Shown here one piece after another: positions 8,612 through 16,402 of a DNA stretch of 64,000 bases; positions within the stretch are counted from its first letter, which is position 1, and every line of letters starts with the position of its first letter. The stretch lies in NCBI GenBank assembly GCA_046760505.1, contig JBHIEG010000001.1, forward strand, positions 1-64,000. Direction: 5' to 3'. The translations under genes were made by a program, and so were the position numbers. The DNA comes from CAYFZR01 sp046760505 [NCBI: Candidatus Hydrothermarchaeota archaeon] (GTDB lineage Archaea; CAYFZR01). The notes beneath the pieces are model-generated. The model was not told the origin of the DNA and searched no databases. It worked only from the letters and a program-made list of their open reading frames with translations.

Positions 8612-9757
8612 ATGGCGAGCAATGTAACTTTGAAGAAAGCGACCAAGGATATCGTATGGAGAAGATTTAAAAGAAATAAACTGGCTCTATTCGGCATTAC
8701 CGTGCTGTCTGTTTTTTACCTCCTAGCAGCATTTACCTTCGTGAATACTTGGATGGACTACAGATGGCTTCCGGATCCTACGGATGCAAGAGTAGGAGAA
8801 AAACTCTACAAGGTCCAGACAGTACACTCCTCTGAAAAGGCTGCTTCTTTAGATTCCTTAGAAAAATTTCCCCAATTAAAAAAGGCATTTTTAAACCTTG
8901 GGAAGAGCATGCTGATCGAAGATAAGAGTGAAATCGTAGAACTAGAAAATTTCCTGATAAAAAAAGGAATAAAAGATATTTACCCACTAAATCCGTATAA
9001 GAAGGCTTATTATGTTGAATATAAAGGAAAAGTATACAGAATCTCCATAATAAACATGGAAAACCAGCCTCCAAGTTTAGAGCATCCTTTGGGAACCGAT
9101 GATTATGGAAGAGATGTACTAAGCAGGGTACTTTACGCTTCCAGAATATCTTTGAGTGTTGGATTTGTGGCTATTTCAATAGCAATGTCCATTGGAGTGA
9201 TCTTAGGAGCTATATCAGGTTACTATGGCGGATTTATAGACCAGTTAATCATGAGAATAGTTGATATATGGCTTTCCATTCCAGGATTGATCCTTTTGAT
9301 TGCGATGGTTGCGGTTTTCGGTCCTGGTCTTTACAAGGCCATGATACTGATTGGAATTCTTAGCTGGGCTGGTATTGCGAGGATAGTAAGGGGACAGTTT
9401 TTGTCCTTAAGGGAACAGTTATTTACCGAGGCAGCCAAGGCAACTGGTTCAAGAGATAGAAAAATAATATTCAAACATCTCTTACCCAATGCAATGGCTC
9501 CAATAATCGTTTACGCTACCCTGTTCTTAGCAGATGCTATCTTGCTAGAGGCTGGACTGAGTTTCCTAGGATTGGGAGCACAACCTCCAACACCTTCTTG
9601 GGGGAACATGCTCACGGACGGACAAAAATATTTGACTACTGCACCATGGATTGCCGTGTTTCCAGGTATGGCAATCTTTCTCACCGTACTATCTTTTAAT
9701 TTTGTAGGAGATGGTCTCAGAGATGCGTTAGATCCAAGATTGAAGGGAATAAGGTGA
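8612..9757 (+). CDS. ABC transporter permease, DppC/OppC family, with extended periplasmic-side loop
   Basis: The 381-residue protein has the N-terminal OppC_N segment (IVWRRFKRNKLALFGI) and one TM helix. About 110 polar residues follow (roughly 45-150), much longer than in ordinary DppC proteins of ~300 residues. The canonical HPLGTDDYGRDVLSRVLYASRISLSVG then begins the permease core. The EAA-loop region is FTEAAKATGSRDRKIIFKHLLPNAM, and the C terminus is FVGDGLRDALDPRLKG. It uses an ATG start after GGTGA. Together with the DppB-like subunit it forms the membrane channel. Confidence 0.93.
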   Translation: MASNVTLKKATKDIVWRRFKRNKLALFGITVLSVFYLLAAFTFVNTWMDYRWLPDPTDARVGEKLYKVQTVHSSEKAASLDSLEKFPQLKKAFLNLGKSMLIEDKSEIVELENFLIKKGIKDIYPLNPYKKAYYVEYKGKVYRISIINMENQPPSLEHPLGTDDYGRDVLSRVLYASRISLSVGFVAISIAMSIGVILGAISGYYGGFIDQLIMRIVDIWLSIPGLILLIAMVAVFGPGLYKAMILIGILSWAGIARIVRGQFLSLREQLFTEAAKATGSRDRKIIFKHLLPNAMAPIIVYATLFLADAILLEAGLSFLGLGAQPPTPSWGNMLTDGQKYLTTAPWIAVFPGMAIFLTVLSFNFVGDGLRDALDPRLKGIR

Positions 9758-9761
9758 TATT

Positions 9762-10721
9762 TTGGCGTTATTAGAAGTAAAGGATCTTAAAACCTATTTC
9801 TATACAGAAGAAGGAATTGTAAGGGCAGTGGATGGAGTTAGTTTTACATTAGAAAAAGGAGAGGTTTTTGGCCTAGTCGGAGAGACAGGGTGCGGAAAAA
9901 CCGTTACTGCCCTATCAATAATGAGGTTGGTTCCTGAACCCGGTAGGATCGTGGGAGGAAACGTGATTTTCAAAGGAGAAGACCTACTAAAAAAGAAAGA
10001 GGAGGATATGAGGAGGATCAGAGGGAAAGATATAGCCATGATATTTCAAGATCCCCTCTCTTCATTGAATCCTGTGTGTACAATAGGAAATCAAATTTCT
10101 GAGGTTTTTAAAATCCATCAGGGTCTTAATAAAAAAGATTCTTTAAAAAAGACAATAGAAATGCTGAAAAGAGTAAACATACCCTTTCCAGAGAAGGTCG
10201 TTAATCAGTATCCTCATGAACTGAGCGGCGGAATGAGACAGAGATGTATGATTGCGATGGCTCTATCATGTAATCCTGAGTTACTAATCGCTGATGAGCC
10301 CACAACCGCTTTAGACGTCACAATTCAAGCACAGATTATAGAACTGTTGAAAAAACTCATTAAAGATTTTCACTCCTCTGTTCTTCTAATATCACACAAT
10401 CTCGGTCTGATCTCTGAGATCTGCGATAAAGTCGCGGTAATGTATGCTGGAACCATAGTAGAGTTCTCAAGCATCGAGACAATATTTCAAAATGCCAAGC
10501 ATCCGTATACAATGGCGTTGATTGAGGCTATTCCAAAAATGGATAAAAGGACTAAATGGCTAAAGGCGATTGACGGTGCTGTTCCGGATATGTTAAATCC
10601 TCCTGATGGATGTAAATTCCATCCGAGGTGCCCAAAGGCATTTTCTGTATGTTCGAAAGAAGTTCCTGAAGAAATTGAAGTAGAGAATGGACACAAAGTA
10701 ACATGTCATCTTTATATTTAA
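9762..10721 (+). CDS. ABC transporter ATP-binding protein, DppD/OppD family
   Basis: The 319-residue ATPase has Walker A GETGCGKT (near residue 44), a Q-loop (MIFQDPLSSLNP), signature LSGGMRQR, Walker B LLIADEPTTALD and switch His in ISHNLG. The C-terminal oligopeptide-transporter extension (PDGCKFHPRCPKAFSVC...CH) contains conserved cysteines that in this family can bind an Fe-S cluster. The start is TTG, preceded by AGGTGAT (9752-9758). It follows dppC by 4 bp. Its stop is separated by one base from the stop of a convergent gene, and that gene separates it from the partner ATPase. Confidence 0.93.
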   Translation: MALLEVKDLKTYFYTEEGIVRAVDGVSFTLEKGEVFGLVGETGCGKTVTALSIMRLVPEPGRIVGGNVIFKGEDLLKKKEEDMRRIRGKDIAMIFQDPLSSLNPVCTIGNQISEVFKIHQGLNKKDSLKKTIEMLKRVNIPFPEKVVNQYPHELSGGMRQRCMIAMALSCNPELLIADEPTTALDVTIQAQIIELLKKLIKDFHSSVLLISHNLGLISEICDKVAVMYAGTIVEFSSIETIFQNAKHPYTMALIEAIPKMDKRTKWLKAIDGAVPDMLNPPDGCKFHPRCPKAFSVCSKEVPEEIEVENGHKVTCHLYI

Positions 10722-10722
10722 T

Positions 10723-11055
10723 TTAATCTCCGCCTACTTTATGCCATTCTCCTTCTTTGTCTAACCAGTAACCTAATTCCTCCTTCAAAATATCGTTCAA
10801 TTTCTCGACAAATGGCGGCGAAAATCTGGTCTGCATGTCGGAAAGAATATCCTTTATTTCTTCGTCATTCAATTCATTTAAATGATTTATTACGTTTTCT
10901 ATAGAATCTGGCTTTTTTACACCTATGTAGTCTCGTTCCCACCTTTTTCCGGTGACTTTTTCGTAAGATTTTCCGAATAGTATTAGAGCATTTGTTGTGA
11001 ATACCAGAAATTGGCTCAATCTTGCTTTAAAGGATCTGTCAAATTCTATTTCCAT
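10723..11055 (-). CDS. Hypothetical protein in antisense orientation inside the ABC importer locus
   Basis: This 110-residue soluble protein is preceded by a strong Shine-Dalgarno GGAGG 7 nt before its ATG, supporting real translation. It is mostly helical, with LSQFLVFTTNALILFGKSYEK in the first part and an acidic middle (IENVINHLNELNDEEIKDIL). No motif is recognised. It lies between the two ATPase genes on the opposite strand and ends one base from the dppD-like stop. It interrupts what is normally a continuous operon, and forces the second ATPase to use a separate promoter. Confidence 0.6.
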   Translation of the reverse strand: MEIEFDRSFKARLSQFLVFTTNALILFGKSYEKVTGKRWERDYIGVKKPDSIENVINHLNELNDEEIKDILSDMQTRFSPPFVEKLNDILKEELGYWLDKEGEWHKVGGD

Positions 11056-11150
11056 ATTGAGAACCTCCTCCTGAGATTGATATTGAACATTTCGTTTATA
11101 TATATTCTACCGCTACGCGAACACTATAAATCTCAACAACTTAATTTTAC

Positions 11151-12131
11151 ATGGATAATATGAAACTTATAATTGTAAAAGATCTAAAGAAGTATTTCCC
11201 AATCAGATCTGGATTACTCTTAAAGATAACTGGATTTGCGAAGGCAGTGGATGGAGTATCGTTCCACATAGATAAGGGCGAAACTCTGGGCATAGTAGGC
11301 GAATCTGGATGTGGAAAAACAACATTGGGTAGAGTGGTTATAGGGCTAATTAAGCCAACTTCTGGAGAGGTTTGGTTTGAAGGAAAGAATATCTTTGAGT
11401 TGAATAAAAATGAGGAGAGAGAAATCAGAAGATATATGCAAATCGTTTTTCAAGATCCTTTTTCCTCCTTAAACCCAAGGATGACGGTTTTAGATATCGT
11501 TTCTGAGCCTCTCCTAAATTTTGATTTAATCGAAGAAGATGAAAAGGAAGAGGTAGTTTTCGAACTTTTAAGGAATGTTGGATTAAAAAGAGAAGATATG
11601 GGAAAGTATCCACATGAGTTCAGTGGAGGACAAATGCAAAGAGTGGGTATTGCAAGAGCATTAGCCTTAAATCCCAAGTTCATTGTACTGGACGAACCTA
11701 CATCTGCCTTGGATGTCTCTGTTCAGGCACAAATATTAAATTTGATAAGGAGGTTGCAGGAAGACTATAACTTAACGTATCTTTTTATTTCCCACGATCT
11801 CCTAACGATAGATCATATTTCGGATCGTGTAGCAGTTATGTATCTTGGAAAAATAGTAGAGGCAGGCGAAAAAGAAGAGATATTCAACTTTCCCCTCCAT
11901 CCTTACACAAAGGCTCTACTCTCATCAATACCGGTTCCTAGTATCGAAAAAAAGATGCAGAAAATCGTTCTCACGGGAGATGTTCCCTCTCCACTCAATC
12001 CTCCCTCCGGCTGTAGATTTCATACAAGGTGTCCTCATGCGAAAGATAAATGCAAGAAAGAAGAGCCTATCTTAACTCAAGATAGTAAGCACCATACTGT
12101 AGCATGTCATTTTTACAAAGAACTTACATAG
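11151..12131 (+). CDS. ABC transporter ATP-binding protein, DppF/OppF family
   Basis: The 326-residue ATPase has Walker A GESGCGKT (near residue 50), Q-loop VFQDPFSSLNPRMT, signature FSGGQMQR, Walker B FIVLDEPTSALD and switch His ISHDLL. The C-terminal Cys-rich extension reads PPSGCRFHTRCPHAKDKC...CHFY. It heterodimerises with the DppD-like ATPase. MDNMKLIIVKDLKKYF offers two ATGs, at 11151 and 11160; the longer is given. The gene is cut off from the upstream importer genes by a minus-strand gene, so transcription must start in 11056-11150. TTTATATATATTC at 11094-11106 fits a TATA box there. Confidence 0.93.
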   Translation: MDNMKLIIVKDLKKYFPIRSGLLLKITGFAKAVDGVSFHIDKGETLGIVGESGCGKTTLGRVVIGLIKPTSGEVWFEGKNIFELNKNEEREIRRYMQIVFQDPFSSLNPRMTVLDIVSEPLLNFDLIEEDEKEEVVFELLRNVGLKREDMGKYPHEFSGGQMQRVGIARALALNPKFIVLDEPTSALDVSVQAQILNLIRRLQEDYNLTYLFISHDLLTIDHISDRVAVMYLGKIVEAGEKEEIFNFPLHPYTKALLSSIPVPSIEKKMQKIVLTGDVPSPLNPPSGCRFHTRCPHAKDKCKKEEPILTQDSKHHTVACHFYKELT

Positions 12132-12134
12132 CAA

Positions 12135-12155
12135 CGAACTTTTAGGAAAAGTTCG
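12135..12155 (+). terminator. Perfect 9-bp hairpin directly after the dppF-like gene
   Basis: CGAACTTTT-AGG-AAAAGTTCG is a perfect inverted repeat with a 3-nt loop, placed 3 bases after the stop codon. There is no U-tract directly after it, so it is not a canonical intrinsic terminator. It could protect the mRNA 3' end or pause the polymerase. From here to 12491 I see no convincing gene. Confidence 0.4.
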
Positions 12156-12491
12156 ATCAAAAGAAAATTATTTTATGGTGATGGAATCCAATCCTAGATA
12201 TAATCTCGAAACATGCCTAATTCAACCCAATATTACAGGTATTTTGGAAAAAGAAGGCTATTTCATTGAAATAATATGATGAATATGAATTGTTAAAGTA
12301 CCCAAAATAGAAGAAAAGGTCTGAACCTAGGGGGTTAATGAGAGTAAATCATAACCTTAAAATTTGGAGCAATCTAAAGGATTTAAACTCGTCAAAAATC
12401 TCTTAAAATGTCTTAATTTTCAGGTTGATGGACATGTAACCATTTCTCTTCGCATTTTTAATCGATCTACTCCAAGAACAGAAAAAGTCTC

Positions 12492-12665
12492 TTAGTCTTG
12501 CTTTATCTCCTTAAATTTCTTGCTGAGATACTCCATTAAAGCATTCTCAACTATCTCTGACTTTGTAGGCGTGATCCCGATCTTATCTTTGATTATTTTT
12601 ATATACTCTTCTATTGAGTTCAGTATCTCTTCATCTATCGTTACTGTTAGTGACTTTTTTACCAC
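12492..12665 (-). CDS. Ribbon-helix-helix (CopG-type) transcription regulator, 57 aa
   Basis: The minus-strand frame from GTG at 12665 to TAA at 12492 encodes VKKSLTVTIDEEILNSIEEY followed by IKIIKDKIGITPTKSEIVEN and ALMEYLSKKFKEIKQD. The beta strand KKSLTVTIDEEIL and the helix-turn-helix with TKSEIVENAL are classic ribbon-helix-helix features. An in-frame TAG lies 33 nt upstream and only non-start codons intervene, fixing GTG as the start. TATATAT at 12700-12707 is a plausible TATA box. No toxin or other partner gene adjoins it, so it could be an orphan regulator or a toxin-antitoxin remnant. Confidence 0.75.
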   Translation of the reverse strand: MVKKSLTVTIDEEILNSIEEYIKIIKDKIGITPTKSEIVENALMEYLSKKFKEIKQD

Positions 12666-12808
12666 CTTCCCAGCCCTCGTTTCTCGTCTTGTCTTCCCCT
12701 ATATATATCACCTCGCATAATTCGACTTGTAAATAAGAGAAATAAGATAAATTTTATATATAAGAACGATCTTATACAAATATAGATCGAGAGTACAAAC
12801 TGAGAAGA

Positions 12809-12955
12809 GTGATTAAAATATCACCCATAGAGTCGATATATGCTAACAATACCGCCAGCGGGGTCTTCAACTCAGGAGATGCTTTTAGGGCTGGTTTTTT
12901 GTTTCCTACTAATTTCTTTAACCTTCTTTTTTGTATTCTTTATCTTTTTTCTTGA
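12809..12955 (+). pseudogene. Possible remnant of a PfkB-family sugar/nucleoside kinase
   Basis: A short frame (GTG at 12809 to TGA at 12953) encodes VIKISPIESIYANNTASGVF followed by NSGDAFRAGFLF. NSGDAFRAGFL resembles the PfkB signature DTTGAGDAFxAGFL around the catalytic Asp, but the preceding Thr-Gly-Ala positions are degenerate. The frame then dissolves into T-rich sequence. The match is one motif only and could be chance. Alternatively the segment may be a small RNA: TTTTATATATAAG at 12752-12764 is a strong TATA-like element, and CCAGC...GCTGG followed by T6 near 12855-12900 resembles a terminator. The rest of 12666-13062 holds nothing recognisable. Confidence 0.3.
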
Positions 12956-13062
12956 TCACAATATCTAATGCTCATCACAAGACGTGTAATCATAAAGTAA
13001 CCGTGCAGTTAGCAACCTTTTAAGATAGATAATTCCATAAAGTTAGAATTACGGTCACTTTC

Positions 13063-13638
13063 CTATTTGTCCCCACTGCTATTTCTCAACTCCAGTGTTC
13101 GGAGCCATACGTTTAAGTAATCACTCGGATCGAAACGACACATCCTTATAACTCTTATATCTCCTGGAAGATTGATTTTTAATTCTGAGTCAACAAAGAT
13201 TGCACCGGTTTCACCATCTTTCAACGTTTGATCTATTATCCTTGCGATATGCTCGCTACGCTCGCGCATACTTTCCTCGTAGAGTTCTAGAAGGAGTGGA
13301 TTGCTCTTAGATTGCTCGAACCATTCCTTGGTTTCTGCTATCAGCAAGCGATCCTCCGTTGTTTGAAGCTCTGCTCCGCTTTCAATCAACTTCTTAACAA
13401 TCGAATAATTTCTTTTGTCGAAGGAACTGAGAGTTTTTAGTCCTTCATCTCCGCTCTCGCACAACGACTCGTGATACACCTTATGAATGCGTCGAAGCTT
13501 CATTAATGGCCCAAGTTTTTCTTCTACATAGTCCCAGTACTCGTTCGATCTCTCCTCAAAATCCTCAGGTACTTTTGAGGCAAGCCTTTCGAACTCATTT
13601 CTGCTATACATCCTTGGAATGTATATCAAGGTTCTCAT
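13063..13638 (-). CDS. Hypothetical protein, 191 aa
   Basis: A soluble, charged and largely helical protein beginning MRTLIYIPRMYSRNEFERLA. The middle holds KLIESGAELQTTEDR. The C-terminal third, ERSEHIARIIDQTLKDGETG followed by AIFVDSELKINLPGDIRVIR, alternates helix and strand and faintly recalls TraB-like folds, but I do not recognise the family. It starts 32 bp downstream of the alanine dehydrogenase/cyclodeaminase gene on the same strand and is probably the last gene of that operon. ATG start; no strong Shine-Dalgarno site. Confidence 0.6.
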   Translation of the reverse strand: MRTLIYIPRMYSRNEFERLASKVPEDFEERSNEYWDYVEEKLGPLMKLRRIHKVYHESLCESGDEGLKTLSSFDKRNYSIVKKLIESGAELQTTEDRLLIAETKEWFEQSKSNPLLLELYEESMRERSEHIARIIDQTLKDGETGAIFVDSELKINLPGDIRVIRMCRFDPSDYLNVWLRTLELRNSSGDK

Positions 13639-13670
13639 ATGAGTACCTGAAAACTGGTTAAATCATAAAA

Positions 13671-14633
13671 CTAAACAAACTTTATCCACTGACCAATGTT
13701 TCTCTTTACAGCCTCTTTATAGATAAAGTACCCTGTTGAGACGTCTTGAATTGCTAGGCCAGTAGAGTCAAAAAGTGTTATCTCATCATCGTTTACTCTT
13801 CCTTCTTTAATGCCTGCGCATATCTCCCCTAAAGTTCCATAAATATCTTCTTTTTTCAATATACCTTTGGAGAGGGGAACGTTGATCTCACCGGAATGAC
13901 AAGCCTGTTCCCAGTCATCTATGACTATTTTTGCTCTTTTTATGATATCTGGATTTATCTCCTGCTTACCTGGAGCATCCGCGCCGATAGCATTTATATG
14001 AGTTCCCGGTGAAACTGAATTAACAATAGGTCTTCTGACAGGAGTTGCAGTAATCAACACATCACAGTTTTCGGTGACTTCACTTATTCCACTACAAACT
14101 CTGGTATTCAATCCTAGTTCCTGAGCGAACTTCTGAAATTCCAATGAAGCCTCCTTTCTTATATCATAGACAAAAACATTCTCCATTTCTCTAATCTTCA
14201 GTGCAGCTAGCAGTTGTGTTCTTGCTTGAACTCCGGCTCCAACCAAACCAATAGTCTTAGAATCGTCCCTTGAGAGATATTTAATCGCGATTCCTCCTGC
14301 TGCACCAGTTCTATATGCAGTTATTCGAGTTGCATCCATTATTGCAAGGGGAAAGCCAGTATTTGGATCGATTAATTCCAATATAGCCATTACAGTAGGC
14401 AAATCTACATTTCCCGTGTGAACGTTTACTATTTTAACCCCAGATGTCTCATTATATTTCAAATAGGCGGGCATCGTTCTGAGATCGCCCTTGGGATAAT
14501 ATATGTATGATTTCGGAGGCATTTCAGCCTCATTTTTTGCATAGGCTGAGAATGCTTCTTCTACAACCTCCATAACTCTTTCAATATCCAACAATCTCTC
14601 TACTTCCTCTCCGCTCAAGATTAAAGTCTCCAT
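13671..14633 (-). CDS. Ornithine cyclodeaminase/mu-crystallin family dehydrogenase (archaeal alanine dehydrogenase type)
   Basis: The 320-residue NAD-dependent enzyme has substrate-side motifs MPPKSYIYYPKGDLRTMPAY, GVKIVNVHTGN, ATRITAYRTGAA and the dinucleotide loop GLVGAGVQARTQL. ITATPVRRPIV, GADAPGKQEI and LFDSTGLAIQDVST complete the family pattern. Members include archaeal alanine dehydrogenase and ornithine cyclodeaminase; the substrate cannot be decided here. ATG at 14633 is chosen because GTGATC (14637-14642) matches the anti-Shine-Dalgarno region with suitable spacing; GTG at 14642 would add three residues and consume that site. It lies in a minus-strand run with the DUF123 gene upstream and the 191-residue gene downstream. 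Confidence 0.88.
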   Translation of the reverse strand: METLILSGEEVERLLDIERVMEVVEEAFSAYAKNEAEMPPKSYIYYPKGDLRTMPAYLKYNETSGVKIVNVHTGNVDLPTVMAILELIDPNTGFPLAIMDATRITAYRTGAAGGIAIKYLSRDDSKTIGLVGAGVQARTQLLAALKIREMENVFVYDIRKEASLEFQKFAQELGLNTRVCSGISEVTENCDVLITATPVRRPIVNSVSPGTHINAIGADAPGKQEINPDIIKRAKIVIDDWEQACHSGEINVPLSKGILKKEDIYGTLGEICAGIKEGRVNDDEITLFDSTGLAIQDVSTGYFIYKEAVKRNIGQWIKFV

Positions 14634-14667
14634 AATGATCACTCGACCTTGATTTTGTAATATATAC

Positions 14668-15087
14668 TTAATGTTTTCTTGGTATGTAAACTATGGGCTC
14701 TAAACGCAAGTAACGATATAATTCCTCCATATAAATGATAGAATCGATTTTATTTTTATCTAAGCGGTAGAGATGACTTTTGCATTTACAATCACTTGAT
14801 CCAAATCCTTTTATGGCAACTGCATCTTTTTCTATAACTCTAGATAACTTACATTCCATTTTATTTTTTGTATAGGCGTAAACAACTGCATATGGGATTT
14901 TTTTAGTTGTAATATGATCTATGTGCCAAAAAACTTTTTTTGGGTGGAATAAATGTCTCCTGATTCTTGAGTTCAAGAGGCCCTCTCTTAAAGCAGACCC
15001 AATATATGTATATACTCCCTTGTCAATCCTCCATCTATAAACTGAAACTTGGGGCAAATCAAATATTAGGGAATATATGCCTCTCAT
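14668..15087 (-). CDS. DUF123 GIY-YIG domain protein
   Basis: The 139-residue protein from ATG at 15087 starts MRGIYSLIFDLPQVSVYRWR, then GVYTYIGSALREGLLNSRIRRHL and VFWHIDHITT. GIY and YIG pairs mark the GIY-YIG nuclease-like fold in its short archaeal DUF123 form, whose substrate is not established. CKLSRVIEK and CKCKSHLY follow. An upstream ATG at 15177 would extend into the divergent UbiD gene and is rejected because the family begins at MRGIY. Its start codon is only 10 bp from that of the UbiD gene on the other strand. Confidence 0.8.
   Translation of the reverse strand: MRGIYSLIFDLPQVSVYRWRIDKGVYTYIGSALREGLLNSRIRRHLFHPKKVFWHIDHITTKKIPYAVVYAYTKNKMECKLSRVIEKDAVAIKGFGSSDCKCKSHLYRLDKNKIDSIIYMEELYRYLRLEPIVYIPRKH
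15071..15078 (+). promoter_or_regulatory. Probable TATA box for the UbiD-AcnX operon
   Basis: GAATATAT lies ~25 nt upstream of the GTG start at 15098, predicting a leaderless or nearly leaderless transcript. The element falls inside the first codons of the divergent DUF123 gene, so the two genes have overlapping control regions. Confidence 0.45.
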
Positions 15088-15097
15088 ATGATTCACG

Positions 15098-16402
15098 GTG
15101 GTGTCTGTGAGAAGTCTAATAGAATCTTTTCGTAAAGATGGGGAAGTTTTGGATGTAAAGAAAGAGGTATCCGTCACATATGAAATACCTTACTATCTAA
15201 AGAAGAACGAGGAAAAGATCGTGTTTTTTGAGAATGTAAAGAGTTATGGAATAAAGGTAGTAGGGAATATATGCTCTACAAGAGAGAGAATCACCAAAGC
15301 GTTAAATATAGAGAAAAATAGTTTGGTAGAGCATCTTTTAAATGCTTTTGACTCTCCAAAAAAGGTTAAAATCGTTAAAAAAGGGCCTATAAAAGATATA
15401 GTTAAAGAAGAAGTTGATATAGAAAATTTACCGATTTTAAGGCACTATGAAAAAGATGGTGGTCACTTCATCACCGCTGGTATCGTAGTTGCAAAGGATC
15501 CTGATACAGGCGTGAGAAATGCATCCATCCATAGGTTGATGAGGCTAGGTAAAGATAAGTTAGGTATTCGAATTGTCCCGAGGCATCTTTACAAAATATT
15601 CAACGAAAACAAGAAAGATGGCAGGTCTACTGAGATTGCGATAATCATAGGGGCTCATCCGGCTCTGCTTCTCGCTGCATCTTCATCCATACCTTATGAA
15701 ATAGATGAACTGGAAGTTGCTAATAGATTGCATGAGTTTAAATGTATTAAATGCAATACAGTTGACTTAGAGGTACCTGATCAGGCTGAAATTGTCTTAG
15801 AAGGAAGAATTTTAAATGACAAGAAACATGCAGAGGGCCCCTTGGTGGATATCACCGGTACATACGATATTGTAAGGGACGAGCCTGTTGTAGAATTAAC
15901 CTGTTTGATGCACAGAAAAGAACCTATTTATCAGGCAATCCTGCCTGGAGGCAGAGAACACCAACTATTGATGGGTCTACCTCAAGAACCCAGAATTTTA
16001 AAGGCAGTGCGGAATATTACCCCTAACGTTAAAGGGATCAGATTAACCGAGGGAGGTTGTCACTGGTTCCATGCAGTTATTTCAATTGAGAAGCAGAGCG
16101 AGGGCGACGGAAAAAACGTTATTCTAGCTGCTCTCTCTGCGCATCCAAGTCTAAAACATGTCGTTGTGGTGGATGAGGATATTGACATCTTTGACGATAA
16201 GATGATAGAATATGCGATGGCAACGAGGGTAAAGGGGGACGAAGACATATACATATTTCCGAAAATAAGAGGGTCGAGCCTCGATCCAACAGGAGATCAA
16301 GTGACCTCACTAGTAACTAAGGTTGGCATAGATGCCACGAAGAGTTTTTCAATTCCACCAGAGAGGTTTGAAATCGCTAGAATACCTTGGAGTGAAGATT
16401 GA
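15098..16402 (+). CDS. UbiD-family decarboxylase, probable anhydromevalonate phosphate decarboxylase
   Basis: The 434-residue protein has UbiD hallmarks: HFITAGIVVAKDPDTGVRNASIHR, IIIGAHPALLLAASSSIPY, EAEIVLEGRI-like QAEIVLEGRIL, EGPLVDITGTYD and LPGGREHQLLMGLPQEP. UbiD enzymes use prenylated FMN. Known biochemistry: in most archaea a UbiD homologue converts trans-anhydromevalonate 5-phosphate to isopentenyl phosphate, just after phosphomevalonate dehydratase. The next two genes encode that dehydratase's subunits, so this assignment is well supported by context. Tandem GTG codons (15098, 15101, 15107) leave the exact start open. The stop shares a base with the next start (TGATG). Confidence 0.88.
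   Translation: MVSVRSLIESFRKDGEVLDVKKEVSVTYEIPYYLKKNEEKIVFFENVKSYGIKVVGNICSTRERITKALNIEKNSLVEHLLNAFDSPKKVKIVKKGPIKDIVKEEVDIENLPILRHYEKDGGHFITAGIVVAKDPDTGVRNASIHRLMRLGKDKLGIRIVPRHLYKIFNENKKDGRSTEIAIIIGAHPALLLAASSSIPYEIDELEVANRLHEFKCIKCNTVDLEVPDQAEIVLEGRILNDKKHAEGPLVDITGTYDIVRDEPVVELTCLMHRKEPIYQAILPGGREHQLLMGLPQEPRILKAVRNITPNVKGIRLTEGGCHWFHAVISIEKQSEGDGKNVILAALSAHPSLKHVVVVDEDIDIFDDKMIEYAMATRVKGDEDIYIFPKIRGSSLDPTGDQVTSLVTKVGIDATKSFSIPPERFEIARIPWSED

Noticed and set aside
12174-12281. A short frame of about 33-36 residues (from ATGGTGATG near 12174)
   Set aside because: No Shine-Dalgarno site, no recognised motif, composition typical of non-coding DNA.
14668-15177. Longer DUF123 protein starting at 15177
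   Set aside because: It would extend 80 bp into the UbiD coding region; the family begins at MRGIY (15087).
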